Below are positions 34,431-42,905 of a stretch of 64,000 nt of DNA, in pieces. Origin of the DNA: JAVHQB01 sp049299915 (lineage in GTDB: Bacteria; Patescibacteriota; Minisyncoccia; UBA6257; JAVHQB01); NCBI GenBank assembly GCA_049299915.1, contig JBAQYG010000029.1:1-64000 (forward strand), in the 5' to 3' direction. The stretch's first letter is position 1. Every line of letters starts with the position of its first letter. Below the pieces are notes generated by a model. The model was not told where the DNA came from and searched no databases. It saw only the letters and a program-made list of their open reading frames with translations. A program made the position numbers and the translations under genes.

Positions 34431-34508
34431 ATGACAGCACGAAAACCCAAAAAAGTAAGATTAGCTAATAAACGAGCTGCTCTCAGAGCTAAACTTAAGA
34501 AAAAATAA
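34431..34508 (+). CDS. 25-residue highly basic protein, possibly ribosome-associated
   Basis: MTARKPKKVRLANKR and a further ten residues ending in KLKKK: 12 Lys/Arg of 25, no acidic residue, one likely helix. It has its own promoter 30 bases upstream and a strong terminator 6 bases after the stop, so it is a complete transcription unit. The composition resembles tiny ribosomal proteins such as bS22/THX or the AURKAIP1/COX24-type peptides, but no residue-by-residue match is claimed. It has no SD, like the housekeeping genes. Confidence 0.6.
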   Translation: MTARKPKKVRLANKRAALRAKLKKK

Positions 34509-34514
34509 AAGAAT

Positions 34515-34538
34515 GCCCTCAAAAGGGCTTTTTTTTTG
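34515..34538 (+). terminator. Terminator of the 25-residue gene
   Basis: GCCCT (34515-34519), a CAAA loop, AGGGC (34524-34528), then nine or ten T. Confidence 0.92.
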
Positions 34539-34583
34539 TTACTTTTTTAAACATAGAGTATAATCATTTGGATATCAACTACT

Positions 34584-36347
34584 ATGAAATTTTTTAAAAA
34601 TATTCCGATTTATACACTAGTTTTTGTTGGTTTATTAATTCTTTCCCCGAAAGTTACTTTAGCCGAGAGTATTCCATTGTTTTCTGGTATCTATCAAATT
34701 AATACCGATAGTAGTGTTTCTGTTTCGGAAAGCATAGATTATGATTTTGGAGCTGAATATAAACATGGTATTTATCGGAATATAAAAGTAGAAGGGATTA
34801 AAATAAAACCTCAGGAAATTACACTCAATGTCGGAACAGATTGTCCCTATACCACATCTCTCGCTGGAGGAGTCTTCACCTTTAAAATAGGCTCTCCGAA
34901 CGAAACTATTACGGGCCGCAATATCTATGGATTACGTTATTTAGCCCAAAATGCTTTGCGTTATTTTTCCGATCAAGATCAATTTTATTTCAATGTAACG
35001 GGGAATGGGTGGACAGTGCCAATAGAAAAATCTACAGCCACAGTGGTTTTACCTGAGGGTGTTTCAAAAAGCACTATACAATTAGCTTGTTATACCGGAA
35101 TTTATGGAAGTAAAGACAAGAATTGTACTGCAAGTCTAAATGAAGATGGAAATGCTTTTTTTGAAACGACCCAACCTTTAAATACGGGAGAAGGACTAAC
35201 TATAGTTGTTGGTTGGCCCAAAGGATTTGTAAAAGTGGCTAGTAATTATTTTGAATTAGGGGATACAGTTAAGTCTTTTATTTTAGGTATAGGTTTACTC
35301 CTTTTTTTAGTAACTATTCTAGAGGGCATATTCAACTGGTCTCTAAAAGGACGAGATGCTAGTCCCAGTATAATTATTGTGCCCCAGTATGAACCCCCTA
35401 CTGGTTTTACTCCAGCCGAAATGCTCTATCTGATGTACCCCATGAATTATGGGAATTATATATCTAAGGCCATGGGGGCAACCTTAATAGACATGGCTTA
35501 CAATGGCTATATCAATATAAAAGAATTACCTAAATCTTGGTGGCAAAAACAAGATTATCTCATTAGTGAAAACGATAAAACTAAGACAAGAAAAAGAACA
35601 AGCAAAAAGTTTGAAGATGATTTTATGGATTATCTTTTTATTTTTGGAGAAACCTCTCAAACAATGATTAGACAAGTAAAAATGTCTCAAGTTGGTAAAA
35701 TCCAAACCCCTAATAAGTTCCCCAGGGAATTAGAAGAAAAAATAACTCAGAGTGAAACTATTAAACCTTATTTTGAAATTTTACCAAAAGAAATAATTAA
35801 AATTTCTCAGGTTCCAATTAGACTAGCGATAATAACGGGATTGTATTGGATAATGTTTTCCCTAATTCTCTCAAAAACATTTGAGATAATGTTGGGTTTT
35901 ATGGTTCCCATCATATTGTGCCTTTCGATACTCTCTGTATTGTATGGAAAATTAATGATCAAAAGGAATTTTAAGGGATTGGAAGGTTATGAAAAATGCC
36001 TAGGTTTTAAAAAATATTTAGCAGTAGCTGAAAAAGATATTTTAGCTTTCCAAGCCAAAATGAAAGAATTAGATTATAAAAATATCTTTGAGAAATATTT
36101 ACCATATGCCATTGCCCTAGGAGTAGTAAAAGAATGGGGAAAAGCCTTTGATGGTCTAATTACCGAGCCAATCGACTGGTGGCAAACTTCGAGCGGTGTT
36201 TATAATTATGCGATTTTTACTAGAAGCTTGAATTCTTTTTCTAGTAGTATTGAGCAAAATTCTGCTACCAGTTCCTCTAGTGGTTTTAGCTCGGGTGGAG
36301 GATTTTCTGGAGGAGGTGGCGGTGGAGGAGGTGGGGGAAGTTGGTAG
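34584..36347 (+). CDS. DUF2207 family membrane protein
   Basis: 587 residues. A signal peptide (about 1-28, ending TLAE), a beta-rich extracellular domain (30-215), a helix (about 231-252), a cytoplasmic region with PPTGFTPAEMLYL near 272-284, two more helices (about 412-455), and a Ser/Gly-rich end with FSSGGGFSGGGGGGGG and SW last, the hallmark tail of the family. The function of DUF2207 proteins is not established. Single gene; the end differs from its neighbours only by this glycine run. Confidence 0.88.
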   Translation: MKFFKNIPIYTLVFVGLLILSPKVTLAESIPLFSGIYQINTDSSVSVSESIDYDFGAEYKHGIYRNIKVEGIKIKPQEITLNVGTDCPYTTSLAGGVFTFKIGSPNETITGRNIYGLRYLAQNALRYFSDQDQFYFNVTGNGWTVPIEKSTATVVLPEGVSKSTIQLACYTGIYGSKDKNCTASLNEDGNAFFETTQPLNTGEGLTIVVGWPKGFVKVASNYFELGDTVKSFILGIGLLLFLVTILEGIFNWSLKGRDASPSIIIVPQYEPPTGFTPAEMLYLMYPMNYGNYISKAMGATLIDMAYNGYINIKELPKSWWQKQDYLISENDKTKTRKRTSKKFEDDFMDYLFIFGETSQTMIRQVKMSQVGKIQTPNKFPRELEEKITQSETIKPYFEILPKEIIKISQVPIRLAIITGLYWIMFSLILSKTFEIMLGFMVPIILCLSILSVLYGKLMIKRNFKGLEGYEKCLGFKKYLAVAEKDILAFQAKMKELDYKNIFEKYLPYAIALGVVKEWGKAFDGLITEPIDWWQTSSGVYNYAIFTRSLNSFSSSIEQNSATSSSSGFSSGGGFSGGGGGGGGGGSW

Positions 36348-36452
36348 AATGTTCCAACCTCTTATATGGAAAAAGAATTAGAAAACAGAAGTATTGGCTT
36401 ATAACAAAGGGCTTATTATTAGATTTTATGAATTTAATTTAAACAAATATAT

Positions 36453-37175
36453 ATGAAATGGAATATTCTTATTAGTTTAATCATAATTGGAATTTTAGTT
36501 ATTTGGGGAGTAACTAGTGACGGATTTGAGCATAATCCTCTAGACACTTTTTATTCATTTAGTTTAGAAAATAAAACAGTAGAAGAAACTCTTCCAGATG
36601 GTTATTTAAAGATTGAATATCCTTTGACCAAATATGAGGTTTTAAATGAAGCCATAAAAACTTTTGTTGATTCTGAGCAAAAAAGTTTCAAAGAAAATAT
36701 TAAAGGTCTAACAACTATCAGTAGTGCCAAGGGGAATTTAGAGATTAATTATAAGAGCTACATATCCGATAGAATAATTAGCTTACAATTTGACGAGAGT
36801 ATGGATACTGGCGGGGCTCACGGCAATTTCACTACCACTACTTTTAATTATGATATAAAACTAGGTAAGATTCTAAAAACCCAGGATCTTTTTAAAGATC
36901 CAAATCAATACCTCCAAAGTATCTCTTCAATTGTTAAACCTCGGTTAAAATTGGAATTGGAAAAAATACAATTTCAAGATGATATTTGGTTAGAAGAAGG
37001 AGCTGGCCCAAAGGAAATTAATTATAAACAATTCGTTTGTACTGCTGATGGTATTACTTTTTTCTTTAACCCTTATCAAGTAGCTCCCTATGCAGCCGGA
37101 GCTCAAGACATTACTATTACGTATCAAGAACTTGCTTCTTACTTATTGCCTGAATATTCTCAGCTCAAATTCTAG
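36453..37175 (+). CDS. RsiV/PdaC-like DUF3298-DUF4163 protein
   Basis: 240 residues. An N-terminal membrane anchor (about 4-22), then an extracellular domain. YPLTKYEVLNEAIK matches the DUF4163 start; DTGGAHGNFTTTTFNYD near 128-144 and TQDLFKD, then FFFNPYQVAPYAAGAQDI near 203-220, match DUF3298. Relatives are the lysozyme-sensing anti-sigma factor RsiV and the peptidoglycan deacetylase PdaC; here there is neither a deacetylase nor an anti-sigma domain. Probably binds cell-wall components or lysozyme. Confidence 0.82.
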   Translation: MKWNILISLIIIGILVIWGVTSDGFEHNPLDTFYSFSLENKTVEETLPDGYLKIEYPLTKYEVLNEAIKTFVDSEQKSFKENIKGLTTISSAKGNLEINYKSYISDRIISLQFDESMDTGGAHGNFTTTTFNYDIKLGKILKTQDLFKDPNQYLQSISSIVKPRLKLELEKIQFQDDIWLEEGAGPKEINYKQFVCTADGITFFFNPYQVAPYAAGAQDITITYQELASYLLPEYSQLKF

Positions 37176-37180
37176 GACTT

Positions 37181-37849
37181 ATGACCGAGAAGGAAATAGT
37201 TCAATTTTTAAAGAAAAACGGTAAAACAAAGAATGTTTTGGGCATGGCTCGTTTTGGCATCCGTCCTAAAACAAAAGTATATGGATTAAGCGTAGTTCAA
37301 GTACGCCAACTAGCAAAGAAAATTGGCACAAATCATGAACTGGCCCAAGCTCTTTTTTGGAGTAACATTCACGAGTGTCGATGGTTAGCAGCCATGATAG
37401 ATGACCCTTTAGAAATTACTAGTAGTCAGATGGATGAATGGGCAAAAGATTTCGATACTTGGGATGTATGTGATTCTGCCTGCATGAATCTTTTTCGTTA
37501 TTCGCCCTTGGCTATTAAAAAATGTTTTAAATGGGCTAAAGAAAAAGATGAATATTATAAGAGAGCTGGTTTTGCCCTCATGGCAGCTCTAGCTTCTAAT
37601 AGGAAAAATCTTTTAGATGATAAAAAATTTGAACAATTTTTTCCTGTTATTATAGATGCTAGTAATGACGAGAGAAATTACGTAAAAAAAGCGGTTAATT
37701 GGGCCTTAAGACAAATTGGTAAAAGAAATAAGAATTTACGCACAAAGGCAATACAAATAGCTAAAAGAATAATTACTTTAGATACGCCTTCAGCTAGATT
37801 TATAGGTGGTGATGCCCTAAGAGAATTAGGTAAGACACATGTTAAATAA
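37181..37849 (+). CDS. alkD: DNA alkylation repair protein, AlkD type
   Basis: 222 residues made of HEAT-like helical repeats. FGIRPKTKVYGLSVVQVRQLAK near 25 (in two parts), ARFG before it, and DDPLEITSSQMDEWAKDF, then DTWDVCDSACMNLF near 88-101 carry the conserved Trp-Asp pair of AlkD. AlkD removes bulky cationic alkylated bases from DNA without base flipping. Its stop overlaps the uvrC start by 11 bases, so the two repair genes are coupled. Confidence 0.9.
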   Translation: MTEKEIVQFLKKNGKTKNVLGMARFGIRPKTKVYGLSVVQVRQLAKKIGTNHELAQALFWSNIHECRWLAAMIDDPLEITSSQMDEWAKDFDTWDVCDSACMNLFRYSPLAIKKCFKWAKEKDEYYKRAGFALMAALASNRKNLLDDKKFEQFFPVIIDASNDERNYVKKAVNWALRQIGKRNKNLRTKAIQIAKRIITLDTPSARFIGGDALRELGKTHVK

Positions 37850-39008
37850 AACTATTATTAAAAAATTACCCCCAAAATCAGGGGTTTATCAGTTTATCTC
37901 TTCAAAAGGAGTGGTTTTATATGTAGGGAAAGCAACTTCTTTAAAACAAAGAGTTTCTCATTACTTTGATAAAAAATTGGAGCCACGGCTTAAAGAAATG
38001 GTAGAAAATGCCGGTTCTTTAAAAACAATCGAAACAGAAAGTGTTTTAGAAGCAGTCATTTTAGAAGCCAATCTTATTAAAAAATATTGGCCCAAATATA
38101 ATATAAAGGATAGGGACGACAGATCCTTTGTCTATATTGCTATTCCTAAAGGAGATTTTCCTAAACCAATTATAGGAAGAGAAAGAGAATTAAAAACCAT
38201 CGCTCCTAAAGGACAAATATTTGGACCTTATCAAGGAATTAGGATTGTGAGAGAGGCCCTTAAAATTATCCGACGAGTATTTCCGTATAGTACTTGCAAA
38301 GCTAACTCAGGGAAACCTTGTTTTGATTATCAAATTGGGTTATGCCCAGGATTATGTATAGGAAAAATTAGTAAGCAGGAATATGCTAAAAACATAAAAA
38401 ACATTATTTTATTGTTAAAAGGAGAGAAAGCCAAACTGTTAAAAAAATTAGAAAAAGAAAACCCAGAGCAAGCATTGGCCCTAAAACATATTCAAGATGT
38501 GTCTTTAGTTAAAACCGATGATCTTCTTCCGCCAATCCTCTATAGAGAAGAAAGAATAGAAGGATACGATATTTCTCATTTAACGGGCAAGGAAACATAC
38601 GGAGCCATGATTGTATTTAGAAACGGCGAAGCCGATACAAGAGACTATCGCTTATTTAAAATCAAGAATTCACCAGCTAGCGATGATTTAAGGGCTCTAG
38701 AAGAAGTGATCTCAAGGCGCTTGAAACATCTCGAATGGCCATACCCAGATTTATTTCTTATCGATGGTGGTCGTCCGCAAATACAGTTTATAGAAAAATT
38801 ATTTAAAGCGAAGAAGATAAAAATTCCTATAATAGGATTATCTAAATATGCTGGAGATAAATTAGTTTTTGGAAACAATCTTTCTCCTGCTTTAAAAGAT
38901 AATTTGATTAGCCAAAAACATCTCTTAGAAAGGGTAAGGGACGAAGCTCATCGTTTTGCGAATCGAGGTCGACAACATAGTTCGCAAAGTCAATGGAGAT
39001 TTCTTTAA
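37839..39008 (+). CDS. uvrC: UvrABC system protein C, shortened, without HhH domain
   Basis: Dual-incision nuclease of excision repair. 389 residues versus about 600. N-terminal GIY-YIG domain (SGVYQFISSKGVVLYVGKA in order, residues 14-32; Glu in ILEANLIKKYWP). A cysteine cluster near 149-172. RNase H-like domain with GYDISHLTG near 243-251, LIDGGRPQ near 306-313 and DEAHRFA near 368-374, so the catalytic Asp and His are kept. The UVR motif (near 186-225) is shortened and lacks the E-F-E...A..R.D core. The two helix-hairpin-helix repeats after DEAHRFA are absent. No downstream frame restores them. Confidence 0.93.
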   Translation: MLNKTIIKKLPPKSGVYQFISSKGVVLYVGKATSLKQRVSHYFDKKLEPRLKEMVENAGSLKTIETESVLEAVILEANLIKKYWPKYNIKDRDDRSFVYIAIPKGDFPKPIIGRERELKTIAPKGQIFGPYQGIRIVREALKIIRRVFPYSTCKANSGKPCFDYQIGLCPGLCIGKISKQEYAKNIKNIILLLKGEKAKLLKKLEKENPEQALALKHIQDVSLVKTDDLLPPILYREERIEGYDISHLTGKETYGAMIVFRNGEADTRDYRLFKIKNSPASDDLRALEEVISRRLKHLEWPYPDLFLIDGGRPQIQFIEKLFKAKKIKIPIIGLSKYAGDKLVFGNNLSPALKDNLISQKHLLERVRDEAHRFANRGRQHSSQSQWRFL

Positions 39009-39011
39009 TAT

Positions 39012-39317
39012 ATGAACAAATATTCTAGATTTAATTTACCAGAAGAAGAAATCGATTATCATCTCTTTGGTTCTGGAGTTACTCGGGAAGAGCTAGAGCT
39101 TTATACAGAAGCCAATTTAGAAGATTTTAAAGATGCTGGCCTTAAAATAGTAAGATTAATTACTGGTAAGGGGTCACACTCTTCAAATGGCCCAGTTATT
39201 CGTCCGATAATTTTAGCTTACCTAGAAAAGTTAACCCTAAAACACGAAATAAAAAGTTACTCATATGAAAAGTCTACTAACGGTTTAAACGAAGGCTCAA
39301 TAATAGTGCATTTATAG
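39012..39317 (+). CDS. Stand-alone Smr domain protein
   Basis: 101 residues. The Smr (MutS2-related) domain normally starts D-L-H-G; here IDYHLFG. The core RLITGKGSHSSNGPVIRPI near 49-67 matches the G-K-G-x-H-S-x-x-G motif, and the end EGSIIVHL matches G-x-x-x-V-x-L. Smr domains nick or bind nucleic acids, for example in ribosome-collision mRNA cleavage. 3 bases after uvrC, in the same operon. Confidence 0.82.
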   Translation: MNKYSRFNLPEEEIDYHLFGSGVTREELELYTEANLEDFKDAGLKIVRLITGKGSHSSNGPVIRPIILAYLEKLTLKHEIKSYSYEKSTNGLNEGSIIVHL

Positions 39318-39332
39318 AAATAATTTTATTAT

Positions 39333-40010
39333 ATGAAGATCCTGCCAAGACATATAGGTTTTATTGTAGATGGCAATAGACGTTGGGCTAGAGCCAAGGG
39401 GATGTCTGTTAATGAAGGGCATAAGAGGGGTGCTAAAAATTTAGAAATAATAGCTAAAGCCTGTTTTGCTTTAGGCATTCCTTCAGTTACTTTTTATATA
39501 TTTTCTACTGAAAATTGGCAAAGAAGTAAGCTTGAAGTAAATTTCTTAATGAATCTTTTCCAAAAACAAATTGCTAAGTATATAAAAGAATTTAATCAAG
39601 AAGACATAACTGTAAATATAATAGGGGAAAAGGATGGGTTGGCAGGGCCCATTAAAAAACTTATTGGTAATAATCGACAAAACTCTATAAAACTTATCAA
39701 AGGGAATCTTAATTTAGCTTTAAATTATGGAGGTCAGGATGAAATAGTTTCGATATGCCAAAACCTTGTTAAAAATAACCAAACTATTAGTAGAGAAAAT
39801 ATAGAAAAGAATTTATATCTAGCTAATCAGCCTCCAGTGGATCTTATCATTCGCACTTCTGGCGAAATACGTTTGTCCGGATTTCTTTTGTGGCAATCAA
39901 CTTATTCAGAACTTTATTTTAGTAAAAAGTATTGGCCGGATTTCACGCCACGAGACTTACAATTAGCAATAAGGGAATATTCTAAAAGAGTTAGGCGTTT
40001 TGGTAAATAA
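39333..40010 (+). CDS. uppS: Undecaprenyl diphosphate synthase
   Basis: Cis-prenyltransferase that makes the C55 lipid carrier for cell-wall and glycan precursors. 225 residues. HIGFIVDGNRRWAR near 7-20 has the catalytic Asp and the pyrophosphate-binding Arg residues; FYIFSTENWQRS near 51-62; the C-terminal RTSGEIRLSGFLLWQ and YSELYF match motif V. Slightly shorter than the usual ~250. UppP, the recycling phosphatase, is 1.5 kb downstream. Confidence 0.94.
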   Translation: MKILPRHIGFIVDGNRRWARAKGMSVNEGHKRGAKNLEIIAKACFALGIPSVTFYIFSTENWQRSKLEVNFLMNLFQKQIAKYIKEFNQEDITVNIIGEKDGLAGPIKKLIGNNRQNSIKLIKGNLNLALNYGGQDEIVSICQNLVKNNQTISRENIEKNLYLANQPPVDLIIRTSGEIRLSGFLLWQSTYSELYFSKKYWPDFTPRDLQLAIREYSKRVRRFGK

Positions 40011-40101
40011 AAATGATTTAAAACTATCAAATTTACGACTTTCAATCTTTAAATAAATAGAGTAAAATAAAAGATGGATATAACCAAACAATTTTAAAAC
40101 T

Positions 40102-40227
40102 ATGAAATCCAAAATTAACTGGAAAAAAGTAATACAGAATGTAATTTATAGTTTTAGTCTTTTCTTAATTATTCTCATAGGATATCTTTTATTAATGTCT
40201 AAAGTAGTCTACGCTCCCACAATTTAA
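40102..40227 (+). CDS. 41-residue single-helix membrane protein
   Basis: A basic N-terminus (MKSKINWKKV), then a strong hydrophobic helix (about 14-33). It is followed 25 bases later by a terminator. Probably a real small membrane protein; nothing more can be said. Confidence 0.5.
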   Translation: MKSKINWKKVIQNVIYSFSLFLIILIGYLLLMSKVVYAPTI

Positions 40228-40251
40228 GAAAGAATTCTATACTGAAAAAAT

Positions 40252-40282
40252 AAAAGAGCCCTGTAAATTAGCGGCTCTTTTT
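40252..40282 (+). terminator. Terminator after the 41-residue gene
   Basis: AAAAGAGCC (40252-40260) pairs with GGCTCTTTT (40273-40281) around a 12-base loop. Both strands have A/T runs, so it may also serve the opposing gene. Confidence 0.85.
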
Positions 40283-40310
40283 GATACTTGTATTGCGAAA
40301 CTTTGAAAAG

Positions 40311-40574
40311 CTATGGAACCATCGAGATGATGTCGAAGCCAAGGGTGGTTTCATTATAGACAGCCACCTCGGTTACCCTGATGCCAGGATAATACACATA
40401 AGGTTTTTTCCAAATCTTGTATTTGACGTTGGAAATAGCTTCTTTCGCGCTTCTCGCGTAAGTAGTCTCTTGAAACCGCCTGCCTTCAACATAGGCAGTG
40501 ACTCTGTAACAAGTCAAATTGACCCTTGATTTCAAACTACGAACATCTCTCTTAAATGGATATCCTTTTGGCAT
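40311..40574 (-). CDS. Small hypothetical protein with strong Shine-Dalgarno sequence
   Basis: 87 residues, basic and tyrosine-rich. On the minus strand GAGGGGGTG precedes the ATG. A strand-rich segment from LTCYRVTAYVEGRRF to the ARSAKEAISNVKYKIWKK helix suggests a small alpha/beta fold. The only SD-type gene facing left. Unrecognised. Confidence 0.6.
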   Translation of the reverse strand: MPKGYPFKRDVRSLKSRVNLTCYRVTAYVEGRRFQETTYARSAKEAISNVKYKIWKKPYVYYPGIRVTEVAVYNETTLGFDIISMVP

Positions 40575-40691
40575 CTAACACCCCCTCTTTGTTGTAATGT
40601 GCAATCAATATACAATGACACGTCTAAGCGTTTTAGTCAAAGAGGTTTAAAGACTATCCTTGTTTATGCTATATTAGAGAAACTTATACTT

Positions 40692-41471
40692 ATGCAAACA
40701 AATCTATTTGATATTAAACAGTCAGAAGAAAACGAAAAGGAATTAGGAAGCAAAATTACTAAACCGCCCCTTCCTTATAGAAAAGTAAGTCGAAGTAAAA
40801 TAGAACTGTATACAAACTGTCCTCGTTGTTTTTATTTTGATTTAAATAGAGGGATTATACGACCACCTGGTTTCCCTTTTACTCTCAATAATGCTGTGGA
40901 CGCTCTTCTAAAAAAAGAATTTGATATTCACAGGGTCCAAGGTACCAAGCATCCTCTCATGGAAAAGTACGGTATTAATGCCGTGCCTCTAAGAGATGAA
41001 CACTTAAAAGAATGGCAAGAAAATTTTAAAGGAATAAGGTTTAAATATGCACCGGCCAGTTTTGAGGTTTTTGGAGCAGTAGATGATATCTGGCTAAATT
41101 CTAAAGGAGAATTGATGGTAGTGGATTATAAGGCTACTAGTACTACCAGAAAAATTGATTTAGATGACGGACAAAATTATCACGAAGGTTACAAACGCCA
41201 AATGGAAGTATATCAATGGCTGCTAAGAAAAAATGGGTATAAAGTATCTGATACTGGCTATTTTGTTTACTGTAATGGACTAAAAGATAAACAAGCTTTT
41301 GATGCTAAGTTAGAATTTTCAGTTGAAATCATAAGCTATACGGGAAATGGTGACTGGATAGAGAAAACATTGGGAGAAATGAGAAAATGTTTAGACAGAG
41401 AAACCCCGCCTCCCCAAAATCCAGAATGTGAGTACTGTAATTATATTAGCAAGATAAAGAATTCTATTTAA
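40692..41471 (+). CDS. PD-(D/E)XK nuclease, RecB/Cas4-like, Fe-S type
   Basis: 259 residues from ATG 40692; a longer in-frame start at 40599 is within a region without SD and was not used. The nuclease core is GAVDDIWLNSKGELMVVDYKA (two parts, about 132-152) followed by YKRQMEVYQWLLRK near 176-189, the QhxxY-type motif. Cysteines NCPRCFYF near 44-51 and CEYCNY near 247-252 could hold a 4Fe-4S cluster as in Cas4 and AddB. No CRISPR or helicase partner is near. Probably a DNA repair exonuclease. Confidence 0.82.
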   Translation: MQTNLFDIKQSEENEKELGSKITKPPLPYRKVSRSKIELYTNCPRCFYFDLNRGIIRPPGFPFTLNNAVDALLKKEFDIHRVQGTKHPLMEKYGINAVPLRDEHLKEWQENFKGIRFKYAPASFEVFGAVDDIWLNSKGELMVVDYKATSTTRKIDLDDGQNYHEGYKRQMEVYQWLLRKNGYKVSDTGYFVYCNGLKDKQAFDAKLEFSVEIISYTGNGDWIEKTLGEMRKCLDRETPPPQNPECEYCNYISKIKNSI

Positions 41472-41472
41472 A

Positions 41473-42270
41473 ATGTTTATCCTAATTGTTTTAGGTCTTG
41501 TTCAAGGAATCACCGAACTTCTGCCAATTTCTTCCTCGGCTCATTTAATGATTCTGCCCTGGCTTTTTAAAATTACTGACCCTGGATTAGCCTTCGATGT
41601 GGCTCTACATTTTGGAACTTTTCTGGCCCTTGCTATTTATTTCTTCAAAGATTGGCTTAGGATTATAAAATTGGGTTTTAATCGAAAAACTTCAATTCAT
41701 TCAGACGATATTTATAACCACAAAACCTTATGGTTTTTAATCTTAGCAACGCTTCCTGTAGCTCTTGTGGGATTTGTCTTCGGAGACAAAGTAGGGGAAT
41801 GGTTTCGTCATCCATTAATTACTGCTCTAAGTTTAATTCTTTTCGGGATTTTACTTTGGATAAGTGATAGATATTCAAAGAAAACTTTGGAGTTACGAGA
41901 AATGACAAATAAAGATGCTTTATTCATCGGAATAGCGCAAGTATTGGCCATAATTCCGGGGGTTTCTCGTTCAGGAGCCACCCTCACCGCAGCTTTAAAT
42001 CGTAATTTTAAAAGAGTGGACGCAGCTAGATTTTCTCTATTACTTTCAATGCCCGCTATTCTCGGAGCTCTTATATTGGAGATTAAGAATTTAGTAAATC
42101 TACCGATAGTAAATATTTTAATAGCCATAGGAGTATCTGCCCTAAGCAGTTATTTGGTTATTAAATTATTTATGAATTATATAACCAAAATAGGTTATAA
42201 AGGATTTGCTATTTATAGGATAGCCCTAGCTTTGATTATAATTGTCGCATATTTTATTAGAGTTAAATAA
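41473..42270 (+). CDS. uppP: Undecaprenyl-diphosphatase
   Basis: Dephosphorylates undecaprenyl diphosphate to recycle the lipid carrier at the membrane. 265 residues, about eight helices. QGITELLPISSSAHL near 10-24 is the BacA/UppP catalytic motif, and PGVSRSGATLTAAL near 162-175 is the second. It starts 1 base after the nuclease gene and ends 5 bases before mscS. Confidence 0.96.
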   Translation: MFILIVLGLVQGITELLPISSSAHLMILPWLFKITDPGLAFDVALHFGTFLALAIYFFKDWLRIIKLGFNRKTSIHSDDIYNHKTLWFLILATLPVALVGFVFGDKVGEWFRHPLITALSLILFGILLWISDRYSKKTLELREMTNKDALFIGIAQVLAIIPGVSRSGATLTAALNRNFKRVDAARFSLLLSMPAILGALILEIKNLVNLPIVNILIAIGVSALSSYLVIKLFMNYITKIGYKGFAIYRIALALIIIVAYFIRVK

Positions 42271-42275
42271 ATAAA

Positions 42276-42905
42276 ATGAATTTTACTTGGGTATTATTAT
42301 TAAATGATGTTCAAACTAGTTTATCGGTGTTTTTCAAAGATTATGGAAGTAATCTTTTAAAAATTACAATAGTTTATATCATTGGAAGAGTTTTAATCGA
42401 ATTAGTATTAAAAAATATAAGTCGTCTTTATATAACTAAAGAAGAAAAACAAGGAAAGCAATCTGGCCGTCGAGCAACGACTTTAGCTGGTTTAATGAAC
42501 ACTTTAGCCTATATATTTCTAGATATAGTAATATTAATTTCCGTGTTAAGAACCTTTGGAGTAAATTTAGTACCCATTTTAGCTGGAGCGGGTGTTTTTG
42601 GATTAGCCCTTAGTTTTGGTACCCAGAATCTTATTAAAGATTTAATTGCCGGACTTTTTATTCTCATAGAAAACCAATATAGTCTTGGCGACAGAGTAAA
42701 GATAGGTGAGTATACTGGTAGAGTACTCAAAATAACCATGCGCTCTACTATTTTAAAAGATATCGATGGTCAAATTATTTATATTCCCAATGGTACAATT
42801 ACTCAAATAATAAATTTATCTCAGGCTAGTACTCCTGAAATAAAAGACATGCAACATGAAGCAGAAAAAGAAAGTATCGAAAACAAAAACTCCAAAGAGA
42901 AATAG
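42276..42905 (+). CDS. Small-conductance mechanosensitive channel, MscS family
   Basis: 209 residues: helices at about 28-45, 70-90 and 95-115, the pore helix GAGVFGLALSFGTQNLIKDL near 103-122, then the beta domain GDRVKIGEYTGRVLKI near 138-153 and YIPNG. It releases solutes under osmotic stress. Shorter than E. coli MscS (286), with a reduced C-terminal cage. Its last 50 bases overlap the dus start. Confidence 0.9.
   Translation: MNFTWVLLLNDVQTSLSVFFKDYGSNLLKITIVYIIGRVLIELVLKNISRLYITKEEKQGKQSGRRATTLAGLMNTLAYIFLDIVILISVLRTFGVNLVPILAGAGVFGLALSFGTQNLIKDLIAGLFILIENQYSLGDRVKIGEYTGRVLKITMRSTILKDIDGQIIYIPNGTITQIINLSQASTPEIKDMQHEAEKESIENKNSKEK

Noticed and set aside
36270..36345. Tandem repeat or expansion at the end of the DUF2207 gene
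   Set aside because: A glycine-rich end is a family trait, so it is not a separate repeat element.
37839..39008. Frameshift as the cause of the short UvrC
   Set aside because: No helix-hairpin-helix sequence appears in any frame after the stop; the next gene (Smr) begins 3 bases later.
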